In this document: positions 48,401 to 60,563 of the stretch, one piece after another
Numbering within the stretch: the first letter of the stretch is position 1
How the letters are laid out: each line of letters begins with the position of its first letter
Assembly (NCBI GenBank): GCA_021307315.1
Contig: JAJSPD010000017.1
Span: 372,001 to 436,000, forward strand
Direction of reading: 5' to 3'
Source: Bisporella sp. PMI_857
Taxonomy: Eukaryota > Ascomycota > Leotiomycetes > Helotiales > Helotiaceae
DNA: 64,000 bases
The notes under the pieces: generated by a model
What the model was told of the DNA's origin: nothing
The model's database searches: none
Seen by the model: the letters and a program-made list of their open reading frames with translations, nothing else
Translations under genes and position numbers: made by a program

Positions 48401-48940
48401 ATAATGTGACATACATCTTATACAAACCAAACGCTCCAGTCCATTAAAACAAGAAACTTCGCAAGACGCTGCTCCTCTATAAGGGCAAAAGATCTCGGGC
48501 TTCAAAACATAGTTAATTAGTTGGAATAAGGCGCCTCTTCGGAATGGTAGGCTTGGAAGAGTTTCGCCTGCTTCGGGCACGTCTAGAGGACGGAACTTGC
48601 GTGGAACAGTGCGTCCTCCACTTAGCCTCAAAACACTGACCCATCCTGCAAAGAATGTTGTTTGTCAACATGGCCAAAAGGTTGCATGGAAATTCGTAAA
48701 TTAATAGTCATTCTTGAAGCTATAGTCATTGTAACATGGAAGCACGGCGCAGTTGATATGCAAGACATGGATCTGCATACTTGGAGAAGATTTTTTGCAC
48801 ACCGCTTTGCTTCTGAGCGGTGCGTTGCAGATAAAGGCACATTGTAAATTTCCACAAGGGACACATTCGAACACTACCTCATGAGCAGATCATCTCTTCT
48901 CATGATTCTGAATGTGGCAAATGGTGCTAAACCATCCATG
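39468..48940. other. 9.5-kb gene-poor region, no convincing gene
   Basis: This is the longest stretch without a supported gene. All open frames are under about 130 codons, usually lack an ATG at the expected place, and overlap frames in the other sense. Poly-T tracts occur at 40101-40122. Minus-strand segments around 42550-42900, 43312-43632 and 43820-44008 have protein-like composition but are broken. No terminal inverted repeats, LTRs or transposase/reverse-transcriptase motifs were found by eye. Possibilities are decayed genes, decayed transposons or non-coding RNA. Confidence 0.5.
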
Positions 48941-49861
48941 TTATTCTGGGCTTGATTTCACCTGGCCCTCGCTTCTTGCTTTCCGTCTTTCCTCTACCCA
49001 AGAACCCAGCTCTCTCCATATTCTCTCTTTTTCAACCAGGCTCAGTGAGGCCGCAAGTCCACTCGTAGTCGTAGCCACAAAAACCCTTGCTCCTTCCCAC
49101 GGGTTTTCCTCCTCCACAGAACCCATCCTCTCTCCGTCCTCCTGCCATCCATATCTGAACTCTTCCTTTTTGATCTTCTTCCCATGTCTAACTCTCCAAA
49201 TACTCTCCCATATACTCTTTCCAACAATACAAACAGCTTCGGGTCTATACACTCTGATCTTTTCCTCGAGAACTTCGACACTCTCATCCAATTCTGTATT
49301 GCTCAACTCTGCACCGTTTCGGGTTGGTCTTGCTACTATATTTGTATTTCCTAACTCGAATAATTTGGGTAAGTCACCATCTTCCTGAGGACTACACCTC
49401 CTCGTTGTACAGCCGCTGCTGTGTAACAGTCTCCAGAAGAGGTTCGAAGGGTGAGCATAGGCATGGCCAGACGAAGCAGTTGTAATCCCAGGGTTCAGGC
49501 CGATAAATACACATATCAAATTTGGCTCCAAAACATCTGGAAGCTCAGGTAGATGGGCATACTTCGAGGGAGGGGCATATCCAGCGGGTGACTTCGATTT
49601 TTTCCTAGAATATGGAGTGGCTGTCAACGACGTAACTTTGTGTTTTCGATCAGGCTTTGAAGTTGAGCTGGAACTGGAGGTACGTGTAGGTGGCATTGCA
49701 GATGTGGATCTTGTAAGTCGCTGTCGTGATAGTGGCTCGTCTTTGATTTCCAGCTTAGGAGAGAAGGTATACTCGGCGATGTTCAATCTGCCATTGAAGC
49801 TTGTTGGAGCTTTGCTTGGGGCCAACGAGTCCTCATGAACCTCTTCTTTGGCAGTTTCCAT
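48941..49861 (-). CDS. G/T(U) mismatch-specific DNA glycosylase (Mug/TDG family)
   Basis: A single exon of 306 aa starting at ATG 49861. The first ~110 residues are polar and basic (Ser/Lys-rich, KPDRKHK, SRKKSKSP), a likely DNA-contact or nuclear-localisation region. The catalytic domain follows: motif 1 CVFIGLNPGITTASSGHAYAHPSN (only key residues GLNPG matter), NLFWRLLHSSG, GNTNIVARPTR, then PEAVCIVGK and the late motif VATTTSGLAAS. This is family-2 uracil-DNA glycosylase, as in E. coli Mug and fission yeast Thp1. It removes U or T mispaired with G as the first step of base excision repair in the nucleus. The Asn of GLNPG is the expected catalytic residue. The frame is uninterrupted. Confidence 0.93.
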   Translation of the reverse strand: METAKEEVHEDSLAPSKAPTSFNGRLNIAEYTFSPKLEIKDEPLSRQRLTRSTSAMPPTRTSSSSSTSKPDRKHKVTSLTATPYSRKKSKSPAGYAPPSKYAHLPELPDVLEPNLICVFIGLNPGITTASSGHAYAHPSNLFWRLLHSSGCTTRRCSPQEDGDLPKLFELGNTNIVARPTRNGAELSNTELDESVEVLEEKIRVYRPEAVCIVGKSIWESIWRVRHGKKIKKEEFRYGWQEDGERMGSVEEENPWEGARVFVATTTSGLAASLSLVEKERIWRELGSWVEERRKARSEGQVKSSPE

Positions 49862-52800
49862 CTGCTAATACTGTATAGCAGATGCTCAAATTGACCAGAG
49901 AGTGACCAACGCTTTTATATTCAGGTGCAAAGTCAGTGAATAGGCAGGGATAGTAAATGACTCTACCTTAAAAGTGCCTCGAAGATTCTATAGCTTTTGA
50001 TGAGCGTTAAGAATACATCGTAATTAATGTAGGTAGACGCCACAGCATAACGGGACGGGCAGAGAAAGCGAAGCTGAAACTTGAAGAGGATGAGGTCTTG
50101 GCACTCGGCAATGTTCAGGCTGACAAAATCTTCAATTTCAACTGCATCGGTGTTACAATGTCTTGATTCTAAAGTCAGCGCTTACGTTCTATGTTGGTAG
50201 GCACACGTCTCAGCTCGAGGTCGTCCCTAGGTCTCTGGACCTTAAAGGTTTTTCTATGCTCGACAGAAAGGCGATTGGCATACACAGGGCGATAGAGTAG
50301 TTCCATTTCAGGGGTCTCGAACCGAGGAAAGGGGAAGGGCGTGCCGCTTCTAAGCAAAAAGACTGAAATCAGCCTGTTGAGGACAAGACCACGGAGTAGC
50401 TTTGACCCTTGATGACTTATAGGCAAATGCCGTTTCTAAGCTACTTCGACATACATGTGAGCCTTGCTCCAGACTACATTGAGAAGTGGCTGAAAAGAAG
50501 GACCCCATAACCAACATCTCTATTACTTGCCCATCTCCCTCAACACTCATCTGCCATCTAAGTATTTGATTATACCTTGGGTCAGTAATTCAGCAAAGTT
50601 ATGGTTGTGAGGACACCAATCGGAAAGTTCATTAATCTTTGCAAGGAAAGAACTCATTCATGAAAGACTTTCCGTGTGTAGCACAGCCTCGTAATGTTTC
50701 ATACTTGCATTGTTGCCTACTGGTGGGGCTGAAGCTAGACTTCGTACTTTGTATATTCGATATATTGATTTGAATTCAAACATATTTGCCGGTGTCACAT
50801 GTGACACCGGGTGTAGCTATAGAATCTATGCTGTGCTTCCAATTCACTCATCCATACACGAGCTAAATGTACCCGGGTATTCTTCAAGAACTGATTAGAG
50901 CCAACGCTTCACTTCTCTGTAGAATAGTCAAGATTCGTACATCACCGCATTGCTGAGAGTGTTTATAGCTTGAGAACTACGTGTATTTCGGAATTGGATA
51001 GAACTATCTATTGCATACTCAGTGGAGCAAGCGGAAACAGATGTTGTGGTTTACCTTTGACATATAAAAAGCCATGGTTGCTCCTAAAAGCAGATTCTGC
51101 ATATTATTAACTATATTTCTTAGTCTCTATTTACCTTAACCTTCAAATTATCTTGTCTCAACAGTCCAAGTGCGTTCAGGACGGTATCTTATAAACATCG
51201 TCGCGGCTTTTGTCTCTCCCAGAAGCGCAACAGCGTTGCCCATTGTGGTCGAGTCATATCTAGAGGTCATTCCTGGCACCCAGCTACGTTCTTTGAAAGT
51301 CCCCGGTCTGACACATGCAGATCTTTACACGACAAAGATCAGTTTGAGCATGACTAGCCTCCTATCGTTGGTTGTACGAACATCCGTCGGCAATCGTCTC
51401 GGGAACTCCTTGGGGCTCATGTTTTTTTGGTCTAACATCTCCCTAGAAGCTACCTGCAGGACTAAACGTTATACTAGAAAGCTAACTATTCTCTTCATGC
51501 TCACCGAACAACGGGAATAACCTGAGGGATGTAATTATGAGATATGGTTTTTCAGAATATGAATCTAAAGTGAGACCGACGCATCGGAAATATTTTATTT
51601 TCATTTCAAATAATATCAAGAAAGTAATACTTCATAGCAAAGAGCTTCTGCCACACAACCGGGCCTTGTGCACATTATATACATGTTCCAGTCTAATTTG
51701 AACATTACCAAACAATAAAACTCTGTAGCTGAAAAGCAAGCTGGTACAGCTTCATGAATAGGAAGTAGTTACGGCGGATTTGTCAATACGGACGATGCTT
51801 AGTCTGCCTCCTTGAAGAGGGCATTGGCAGGACATTGGGCCAGTCCCACCTCTGATCTACGTCGAAGATAACCTCGAACTTGCTTTGAGATATACATCCT
51901 TAAGGAGCACGGGAATTCTTTTTACTAAGTAGGCGGGCGTTTTTGATCAGGGACGCTTGACACCACTTGAGGTAGCTCTAGCTGGATATAACGACTGGCT
52001 GTTGCTCTAGCACCTATATACCGATTTGATACATTGTTCTTGAAAACTCCACAAGCGTTAGTTCTGTCTACACCTCATAAGCCATTCAATGCACCGAATA
52101 ATCAGACTCTTAAACGCCCGAAACCGCAAAGCATAAAGTTTAATGTAATTGATGCGGATTTTTAGTGGTCATACACGGTACATAGCAACCAAAAGCTTGC
52201 CCATCTATACCGGCGAGAAGAGAGCGCTTGGGTGTTCAAGCAAACTTTTCCCAAGATGGTGCCAAGAGGAAAGCCTGGTTTGCAAAACACACACAAGCAG
52301 CCCCGGCTTGGACGTGCAAGTTGCAACTTGAGAAACATCAAGGTCTGTTGAGCCATGCCACTCCTGTCTTCCCTTGCTTACCTCAGAGCCAGCGAGGTGA
52401 GACCAAGACCAGCTGCGAGATATGTGCTTCCTCTAGCATCCCTTTGTGCTTACGGACCCAGGTTCTTCATCAGAGTCCCGGTCCAGGGAAGCCAGCTTCA
52501 GATAGACCTTCCATCCATCAGTTTCGTACGATTATCACCAACGCCGCCATCTCTCCTTGGCCCCATCAGCGACTCAGGGACCTATCAACCAAACCCCCAG
52601 AAAGCCACAGCTCTAATCCATAAATCTCAGCACCGCACCATTTCTAAGGCTTGGCTTATATTCCACCTGGAATATCTACGTCGAGAAGTCCCTTCCCGTT
52701 GCGCTCAAGGTACCCTTGTCCTTGATCCTGCTCTCCACCCCTGTAGGCCCTTCGAACTTCCTGCTGCGTCTCTCTTACCTGAGCATCCTCTCCGAGCCCT

Positions 52801-53396
52801 TTCGTGATCTCTTTGCGCAAGAAGGATGAGCGTGCTGTGTTGTCACTGCCGTATTGGGTTGCGAAGATTTGTAATGATAAGTTATGGTGGATTGTAGCGT
52901 AAGCTTGGATGGAGGGATTTGGCGATTGTAGGATTCTAGAAGGCGGATTGGGATACAAGGAAGAGTTAACGGGGCTATTAGATTGGCCGTTGACTATTGC
53001 GTCGGGACGTATGTGTTCATAAAATATTGGGGGACATCTGTATCAAAACTTCCCAAGACCAGATTAAATGCACTTGGCTAGAAAATTGTGACCTATGGAA
53101 TACGCACGAAATAAGAAACCATGCAGGCAGTCCCAAGCTCCGTCAATGCAGGTGTTAGGAGTTGCTTCTTAATCATGCTCCACATTGGGGCACGTGAATG
53201 AAATTCAAAGAGTTCTAGGTCGTAAAAGGCTTGCATCAGGGAACGTGAATGGTATCTACACGCACTAATACTAGTTTATCAATATACAAAAAAAGGCCCC
53301 GACCTTGCTCGCCAAATACACTTTATCACTCGCCAGGAACGCCGGAAGGGTGAAGAACGGACCATTTTCCAACTACATGGGGAACCATCGACAAAT
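49862..53396. other. Gene-poor stretch with unresolved small frames
   Basis: About 3.5 kb. Two weak candidates lie on the minus strand: 50175-50550, and 52656 to about 53010. The second reads openly into a natural stop with protein-like composition but no family. Opposite-strand frames at 52228-52807 overlap it. A perfect 22-bp palindrome sits at 50789-50810. No gene can be called with confidence. Confidence 0.45.
50789..50810. repeat. Perfect 22-bp palindrome
   Basis: The sequence has two 11-nt arms (CCGGTGTCACA and its exact complement) with no spacer. It reads the same on both strands, with CATG at the centre. No open frame crosses it convincingly. It could be a dimeric protein-binding site, a cruciform-prone site or a remnant of an inverted repeat. 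Confidence 0.9.
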
Positions 53397-55242
53397 CTAA
53401 AAATGCTCCTTCCAGAACGAGAAGTTGACATCTGGAGTTGTGGCTTTCTTGCACGCCTTCTTGATATCTCTCGCAGCAACGTTAGGTCCTACATCACCTG
53501 TTAGTCATGGAAGTCTTTCAAGGAGCTAGGATTAAAACATACCACAGAAGTAAACTCCGACATTCGTTTTCATTTCTCCCTCAAGCCCACCCAGATACGT
53601 CCTGTCTTGGATACCCTCACGCATTCCGGTGAACAACTTAGAGAAATCTGGACGACCAAAGTTGGTGCGTGACTTAAGCTCCGTAAGCGGGTCGACATCA
53701 GATCCAACACTGTTTAGTACGATGTTCTGCGCAGTATCGACATCAATCTTTTGAGTGAGATAGGTGTGAATACGCAAGAATTCCTGTCCATCGCTGCCAG
53801 GTCTGCTAGCGGCTTCTTGACTTTGAATTTCAAGAGAAGAAAGCAAAGTTTGGAACCATTCGAAAGAGGACGTGTCTTTGCATACCCAAATGAATTCTAC
53901 ACGGCGGAGACGAGTTGGCGGGTTTGGTCCTTGGCGCATATGCCAGATGTTCTTGAGAATAGCTGCCCAAGGAGTGACACCAATACCAGTTCCAATAAGC
54001 ACGGCAATCTCGTTGTCGAAGACGTCTTCAGCAGGTGCACCGTACGGCCCATCAATACGAAGCTCAGGCATTTGTTGACCATTTTGAAGAGCAACCTCGT
54101 ACATTCCCATGGGATCGACATCGTCATACAGCTTGGCTTGAGCACTGCCAGCTCCGAGTGCGTCTCCTAGAGCACGGGTGAAGTCACCAACTTGACGGAC
54201 GTGTACGGAGATATATGGATCGAAGGGGCATGAGGTGATAGTAAATGGATGCCATTGTTGTCGGGATACCGAAGGAACCTGGAGGAATAACCATTGTCCT
54301 GCCTTGTACTTCATGGAGGGCTTGCTGAATTGGATCTCCAAGGCATCATATGGATGACGGACGACTCGTACAATCTTGGTATCTCTGCGACTGCGGACCT
54401 CTCGATATAGACGCTCAATCAGATAAAGTCCACCTCCCCATAGCTCCCAACGCCATCCTTCATATCCAATGCAGTGTGTCCAGAAATCATCCCCGGCGAA
54501 CGGGGAGAATGGCTTTGCGGTATCACGTACGAAACATCCAGTAGCGTGAGTGTATAGGCCAAGCATGAATGGGATGAAGAGATGGTGAGTGTACCAGAAA
54601 GTCTCGAATGATTGCTGGCGGATTTTGGCGTGTGCAGTTGTGTACATCAAAAGCATACAGAGCAACATAATGTGTCCCGTGATACCACCTGCATCGGCAT
54701 AATGAATTTGGACAGCAGTCTGTGGTCGAATTTGTGTTTTCTCAACATTGAAGAAACTACAACATTGTTAGATGCAGTCTCCTTCCTTTGCAAACTGACT
54801 TACTTGACATAATGAGCACCGGTATGAAGTATCGTATACATAAGCATGGAATACGCAACCTGTCGGTGAAACCATTGCGACTCATCAAGCGGCAAGAACT
54901 TAAGCTTGGGCCTTATATATCGCAAGATATTCCGGCACATCGGTAGTAAGATCATTGCTCCATCGACAGATAAAACTAGCCCAGCACCACGCGATATCCA
55001 AACTGACCAATTTAAGGAGTTTAAACCTGCGAGCCTCGGGTCATTCTGTTGCTTCTTCCTACACGAAGGTTAGCCATAAGTTCCAGCTCACACCCACCAG
55101 TACAAGCATGGTGCCACATCTGGAAATGGATCATTTCCTACCATCCTAAAACAAACAGTCCTATATGACCGCCATGGAAGAGTATGTTGAACAGTATCTT
55201 CGACCCCGTAAACTGCCCTTTCAGCAGGTCTAGCAACCCCAT
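53397..55242 (-). CDS. noxA: NADPH oxidase A (NoxA/Nox1 type)
   Basis: Exons 55242-55142, 55058-54804, 54756-53543 and 53488-53397 join in frame to 553 aa, the usual NoxA length. The protein opens MGLLDLLKGQFTGSKILFN. Six helices carry the haem-ligand histidines (QVAYSMLMYTILHTGAHY and FWYTHHLFIPFMLGLYTH). The FAD domain has WHPFTITSCP, and the NADPH domain has GTGIGVTPWAAILKN, VEFIWVCKD and the terminal FCGPNVAARDI...NFSFWKEHF. There are no N-terminal EF-hands, so it is NoxA and not NoxC. It transfers electrons from NADPH across the membrane to make superoxide. Activity needs NoxR, Rac and Bem1-type partners. In plant-associated and saprobic ascomycetes it is needed for sexual fruiting and hyphal fusion. 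Confidence 0.97.
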
Positions 55243-58200
55243 GATTCCACCTGTTCCTCTTTTCGACCTTGAACTCCCACTGTATTAAGTGTCGCCAGCG
55301 ACGGTACCACGTCCAATGTACAGGTTGATAAAGAATGGCGGTACCTGTACCTGAAGAGCACCTGTGGAAGTATTAAAATAAAGAATGGAGGTCCGGAGAA
55401 AGAACGATCTGAGCCAGCAGCAGGATAAAGAAAGTTGGGTGACGGAGGAAAGCTTATTTACAACCTCAACGCACACTGGGAAGGGAAGGGAATCCAGGGT
55501 TTGGGGGAGGTGAAGGATTGTTAAAGGCTCAGCGAGGTCTCATACCTTGCACTTCCCGCTTGACTACCGTCCAGTGCGACCTTGCTCGGTTCTTGGCTTA
55601 CCGCTTGTTTGCGGGGGTTAAGGGCACTGATATCGGATGCAGAATTGCCATGAAACCAACCAACAGGTCCCTGAGCTCTTTCACAGGTCGAGATGCTAGT
55701 TCTCCGTCTTTAGATCGTAAATCAGCACCCTGTACACTGTGCCATCTGACCCAAAATAGGAATTTTTATTCCGCGCCCCCTAAATCTGACGGAGATCAGA
55801 CGTAGCAGCTTGTTTCGAGGGCAGACTGGCCCGTGTCAGATCAATCGCTGTCTCTCCAAAGACCGTTTCGCAGGGGAAGAAGGGGCGGGTGTCAAAAAGC
55901 TTGGATGGTTCAGATTGGTGTATGAGACGCGTCCTGTATCATGAGCCTTGGCTGTGCATAGGCGAGCGGGTCCACCCAGATCTCTGGGCGGTAAACAATG
56001 GGACGATGAACAATTAATCGTACGATTGCTGAGGATATAATAAAGAGATGGGCTGTTGCTTTCAAAACGGACGACAAAAATGCAACTGAAAGATGGAAGG
56101 AGGGTTGACATCGAATATATGGTGATTGGGATGCAGTCGAAAAGCCTGAGGATTTCTTGGGAGTTGGGACGATGAGAGATTGGACCCCTGCCCGGCGCCT
56201 GCATTCAATCCCTGACTGGCCCATTATTCTTGGACATCGAACCAAAATCATCAAAACGGGGGCCAACCAAAGGTACGAAAATACTTGCGGACACACTTTG
56301 TCATCATCCGTCTGGTCAAGCAGTTCTTCACTAATGCATCATGAAGCACAGAATTGGTTCTTGTCGAATCCTCCCACTAGTGAGCAAGCGAATGACAAGA
56401 CCGCACTATCTCGCAACAATAGCATTGGTAAAAAGGAGAAAACAAACAGGTGTGCCTATCCCTGAGCAGAACCGACTCGGGTCGCATTGATGATTGCTCA
56501 TCTAAACTCTTCATCCGACGGATATCCGAGTCTCAGGGTAAGCCTCTTTCTCCCTTGCCCCTAAATGATTGTGTTGTAGCACCATAGGACGGGTGATATA
56601 GACGCGGTCTGAGAGCTGACAGTCCGAGAGGCACTTTTTTTTAAGGTTAAATCTGATCTTCAGGAGACAGTCCCTGAGCATTGATCGCCTTTTGAAGCTG
56701 TCCAGGGTTGGACTTAACCAGTCCGGTCATTTTGTTCCTGTTCCTGTTCCTGTTTCTGGGATCCCTTGTTGCTTCAAAGTTTTACATCCGAAGTTCATGG
56801 AAGGGGCAGCATTGTGCAACAATGTCAGGATACCAATCATATAAGAGCATGGACGAGGCTGAATTTGAAATTGAGAGATGATCGGCGCTAAGCATTTGTT
56901 GAAGATTGGCCGCATGTTTGAAGCTAATGGAAACGAAGAACACTTTCCGTCGGCCAATGAACTGGTAGTATGAGGCGGGGTATTATATATTTCTGGAAAA
57001 CCAAAGTATTCCCCTTGGCATACCCAGCCACAAGATACCTTAATTGGATTGGCTGACCGAATAATAGGCGAGAAGTGTTCAGAGTTTGTCTGATATTCAT
57101 AAGTCCAGATCTCTGGATGAGACTTTGGACTCATTTGTGCCGATCTTTGATTAGAAACGGTGAGGCTGCACTTTGGACTGTTTCGAACTTGAGGCTGGTT
57201 GGCGAAATCATCTTTGATTTGAGCCTGGGGATTCGGCCAGCGGAATATTTCACGTAGCGAGCTTCAGGAGAGTCACACCATGGCCATCACGCAACAACGT
57301 GTTGCTGAGAGACATTTGATGAAAAAAGGCAGAGGAGGAGGATATCATGACTCAAGACGACCATGGTATCACGCCGATTTAGGATCTTTGACCTCTATCG
57401 GGCGGCCTATCCTCACATAACTATCAGCATGTCTGGTTGGTAAATGTAACGACAGTGTGAGACGTCGACATAATTGACAGCTAAGTCTGATGCGAGTTTG
57501 GATATCCCGTTCACTGTCGCCAAGGAGCCGCCAGATGGTATGTGGCCATGGTAAGTATGGGGGTAGGCCGGGCGAGATCAAGGACTATTGGAACCCTGCC
57601 TCTGAATCTGCTTGAGCGACCAGTTTCGGAGTAAGTATCAGATGCTGGGCTTTTCTCGTTTCTACATGCTGTTGTTGAGATCAATTGGCGACCATCGTCG
57701 GGTCTTCCTATTGAAGGTCAGGAAGAAAAGTCAATCAACAATTACTACCTCGACCTCACCGCTTTCAAGGCTGGTATCTTGGTCGCCTCCAGCTAAAGTT
57801 TGGACCCGTTGTCTGGAAGCCTTCTGAGTCAGATGCCCCTAATATGCTGAAACCTATGTCAAATCTTTCTATATGTTCTGATACATTGGCTAGTGCTTGT
57901 TATGCTAAAGTATTTCAGAGCTGTCGGGAATGTTTTCATCTCTGAGCAAATGGTGTTACAATTAATCCATTCCGTTTAGAATAGGGTAAGAGAGCGAGTG
58001 CTCGGGTCGCTGGTTCCTTTTTTAGAAAGCATGCCACTCCCCTTGGCTTCGGAGATGATGGTCACATGAGCATTGAATCTCTCTCTCTCCCTAGCTTCCA
58101 TTGAATTTGAACTTTCACCAGCATGCAAATACCTATATTCCTTCTCGACTGCTCTCTCCCTTCTCCCTTCACTGGTTGGTCTATCTATCCCCCCGAGACC

Positions 58201-58361
58201 GAGAGTCCACATGTTTTGTAGCTCTTCATTATATAAAACTGTGGGTAGTGATTGATTGCACTTCTTCACTCGACTACACGCTTCGTCTCAGACAGTGATG
58301 CTCTCTCCATAATGATTTGGATGGTTATGATTCGTAGCATTGAAGATCAGATCATCTATGC
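55243..58361. other. Gene-poor stretch upstream of noxA
   Basis: About 3.1 kb between the start of noxA and the 3' end of the quinone-oxidoreductase gene, mostly promoter and 3' flank sequence. It includes a TTCCTG microsatellite at 56735-56752 and CT-rich tracts near 58079. Minus-strand frames at 55836-56296 and 56727-57134 lack family features. Confidence 0.5.
56735..56752 (+). repeat. Hexanucleotide microsatellite (TTCCTG)3
   Basis: Three perfect tandem TTCCTG units followed by one imperfect unit (TTTCTG). Confidence 0.9.
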
Positions 58362-59417
58362 CTAAATCTTACTTTGCCCTTCCTGTGGTACCTTCACCAC
58401 AACCTTTCCCCATGTCCCACGGCTTCCCAAACTTTCCAACGCCTCTGGCACACTCTCCAACCCGACAAATTCTTTGTCCGAGAATACTGTCCCCCGGAAC
58501 TTACCCTCCCTAATGAGTTTGAAAATACCTTCCCATACAACGGGGATCATCTCAGGCTCATTGATGGTATATGCACCCCAATGCAAGCCTACAATTGAAA
58601 TATTCTTCAATAGGACTTTGTTCAATGCCAGCTTCTCAATATTTCCAGCCGCAAACCCAATGACTAGCAGTTTCCCATTCCACGCAATACACTTTGTGCT
58701 GGCATCAATCATGCCAACAGGATCATACACAATATCTACTCCCCTGCTCTTTGGTGTTAATTTCTTAACTATTGCAGGCCATGTAGGATCCGTATAGTTG
58801 ACAACATGATCTGCACCAAAGCTCTTTGCAACCTCCAATTTGTGCTTCGTTCCTGCCGTAGCAACTACAGTTGCTCCAAAGGCTTTAGCAATTTGTACAG
58901 CAGCAAGCCCAACACCCCCCGCCGCGGCATGAACAAGCACCCAGTCGCCTTTCTTGACACCCGCTCTCGTCACTAGCGCTGCATAACTAGTCGGTGCCGT
59001 TACGAACAGCCCAGCTGCATCTGTGAAGCTCCATCCTTGTGGCACGATTCTCAAACTCTCTTCTTTGGCAGCGACTTTCGTCGCATAACCTCCCTGAGCA
59101 GCTCCAAACACCTTGTCTCCGACCTTGAATCGAGGTTTGCTTATAGAGGATGGGGTAGAGAGGATAGTGCCTGAGAATTCGGAGCCAGAGATCCAGGGTA
59201 GGGGAGGCTGGTGCTGGTACTTTCCGCGGATTTGCAGGAGATCGAAGAAATTAGTTGCCGAGGCGTGAATGGCTATGAGGTATTGGTCTGGTGCAGGAAT
59301 GGGATCGGGGAGGTCGGTAATTTTTAGATCTTTGGGACCCTATTGTTATCAGAGAGGACCGATTGAGGAGGTCAGGAAACTTACCTTGACATACTCTTTG
59401 ATCTGAATTCCGCGCAT
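58362..59417 (-). CDS. Quinone oxidoreductase-like medium-chain dehydrogenase/reductase
   Basis: Exons 59417-59385 (MRGIQIKEYVK) and 59339-58362 join to 336 aa. The intron is 45 bp. The protein has the medium-chain dehydrogenase layout: an N-terminal GroES-like domain (ATNFFDLLQIRGKYQ, PWISGSEFSG, VGDKVFG) and a Rossmann domain with VLVHAAAGGVGLAAVQIAK and GADHVVNYTD. The catalytic zinc cysteine and histidine set of alcohol dehydrogenases is not evident. This points to the zinc-free NADPH:quinone reductase / enoyl-reductase-like (QOR2) group. It would be a soluble NADPH-dependent reductase of quinones or enones; the exact substrate is unknown. It is divergent from DSK2. Confidence 0.92.
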
Positions 59418-60563
59418 TTTGAGAAATTTGGCAAGACAGAAAGGAATGAATAAAGATAGCAATCTAATTGTGTTCTGAAGATTGTTAAGCAAAGGAGAAT
59501 ATGCACCTACGTTTTGAAAGCTGGGAATGGTTAGGTGAAGTTCGGCTCCCGGTTGATGTTCTTTCGGGGGTGAACAATTGATCAATCGCGGGGCTGAACC
59601 GAGGTACACTTAGACATAGAAAGTTAGGGGCCGCGATTCAATATTACGACAACTTGCTTCATAAATTAGAGAAGTATACATACATAAATTAATAAATACA
59701 TGAATAGGAACTCGCAGGAGAAAGGGGTATGCTTAATACTTTGATAATTGAATCAGAGAGTCTAGTTGACCAAGGACAAGCGAGCCCTGGAGTAAACGGC
59801 GAGACAACCTAACGCTAAGCCTACTGCACAGGGTAACTCAGCCATGCCTTGAGGTCCGCATCCCAGAGGCTGCAGAACTGGATGGGACATGCTGCAAGGC
59901 GGCCGAACAGGGTCAAGGGATTGTGGTTAGTGGTATGGTGGCATAGGTGGTTAAATCCATATGAGTAAAGAAGTCGGCGGGATTCATTGAGTATGTTTTA
60001 GCTGTTAATTCAGTCCAAGAGACAGGAAGTCAAGAGACAGGAAGTTTGGCGGTGCACCTGGACCAAAAAGTGGCCTCAGAAGGTGGTCGACGGGAATGGA
60101 AGCTCTCCAAGAGACCTGGGCCTCCGCCATGTTTAAAAAGTGATGGCAGTACTGTGAGAAACAAAGAGATCTCCCTCTTTCCCATATGCACAGCTTCAGC
60201 CTACAGCACAATACTTTAATTGCCCCCCTCTGAAGCAGTGCCTGGATTTTTCAACTCAATTTGTTGAGTTAGTTACAGTACAATACAGTAATTGTTTGTT
60301 ATCATTATCATTATTCATTATTACTTTATTCCCGCAGATTCAGGAAGGACCCTTGTGCCCCAGATAAGCGACGACATACAGTACGAGACCACGTCCAAAC
60401 GTCATTCAACCTCGTCGCCTGCTACCCTCCACTTCTTCCTTTTCCCTTTATCCTACACAATACAACCTCACCACCGCCAGCAAGAATCCACTTCGTGCCT
60501 AGAAAAACAATCATTTCAACGAAAGCCATCACATTTTCGAAAGCCTTTGCCTCATTAACCATC
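59418..60563. promoter_or_regulatory. Divergent promoter region between QOR-like gene and DSK2
   Basis: A 1.15-kb region between two divergent start codons. It contains a perfect 15-bp tandem duplication at 60016-60045 and a pyrimidine-rich leader just before the DSK2 start. No other gene is seen. Confidence 0.6.
60016..60045 (+). repeat. 15-bp tandem duplication
   Basis: The unit caagagacaggaagt occurs twice with no spacer (60016-60030 and 60031-60045), both copies perfect. It lies in the shared upstream region of two divergent genes. Confidence 0.9.

Noticed and set aside
39468..48940. Possible intact transposon or secondary-metabolite synthase in the desert
   Set aside because: No transposase, reverse transcriptase, terminal repeats or synthase motifs were visible by eye on either strand.
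52228..52807. Two overlapping plus-strand frames of 131 and 150 codons
   Set aside because: They overlap in different frames, show no family features, and compete with a minus-strand frame; evidence is too weak for a call.
53751..54170. 139-codon plus-strand frame
   Set aside because: It is antisense to the NoxA flavin/NADPH domain exon.
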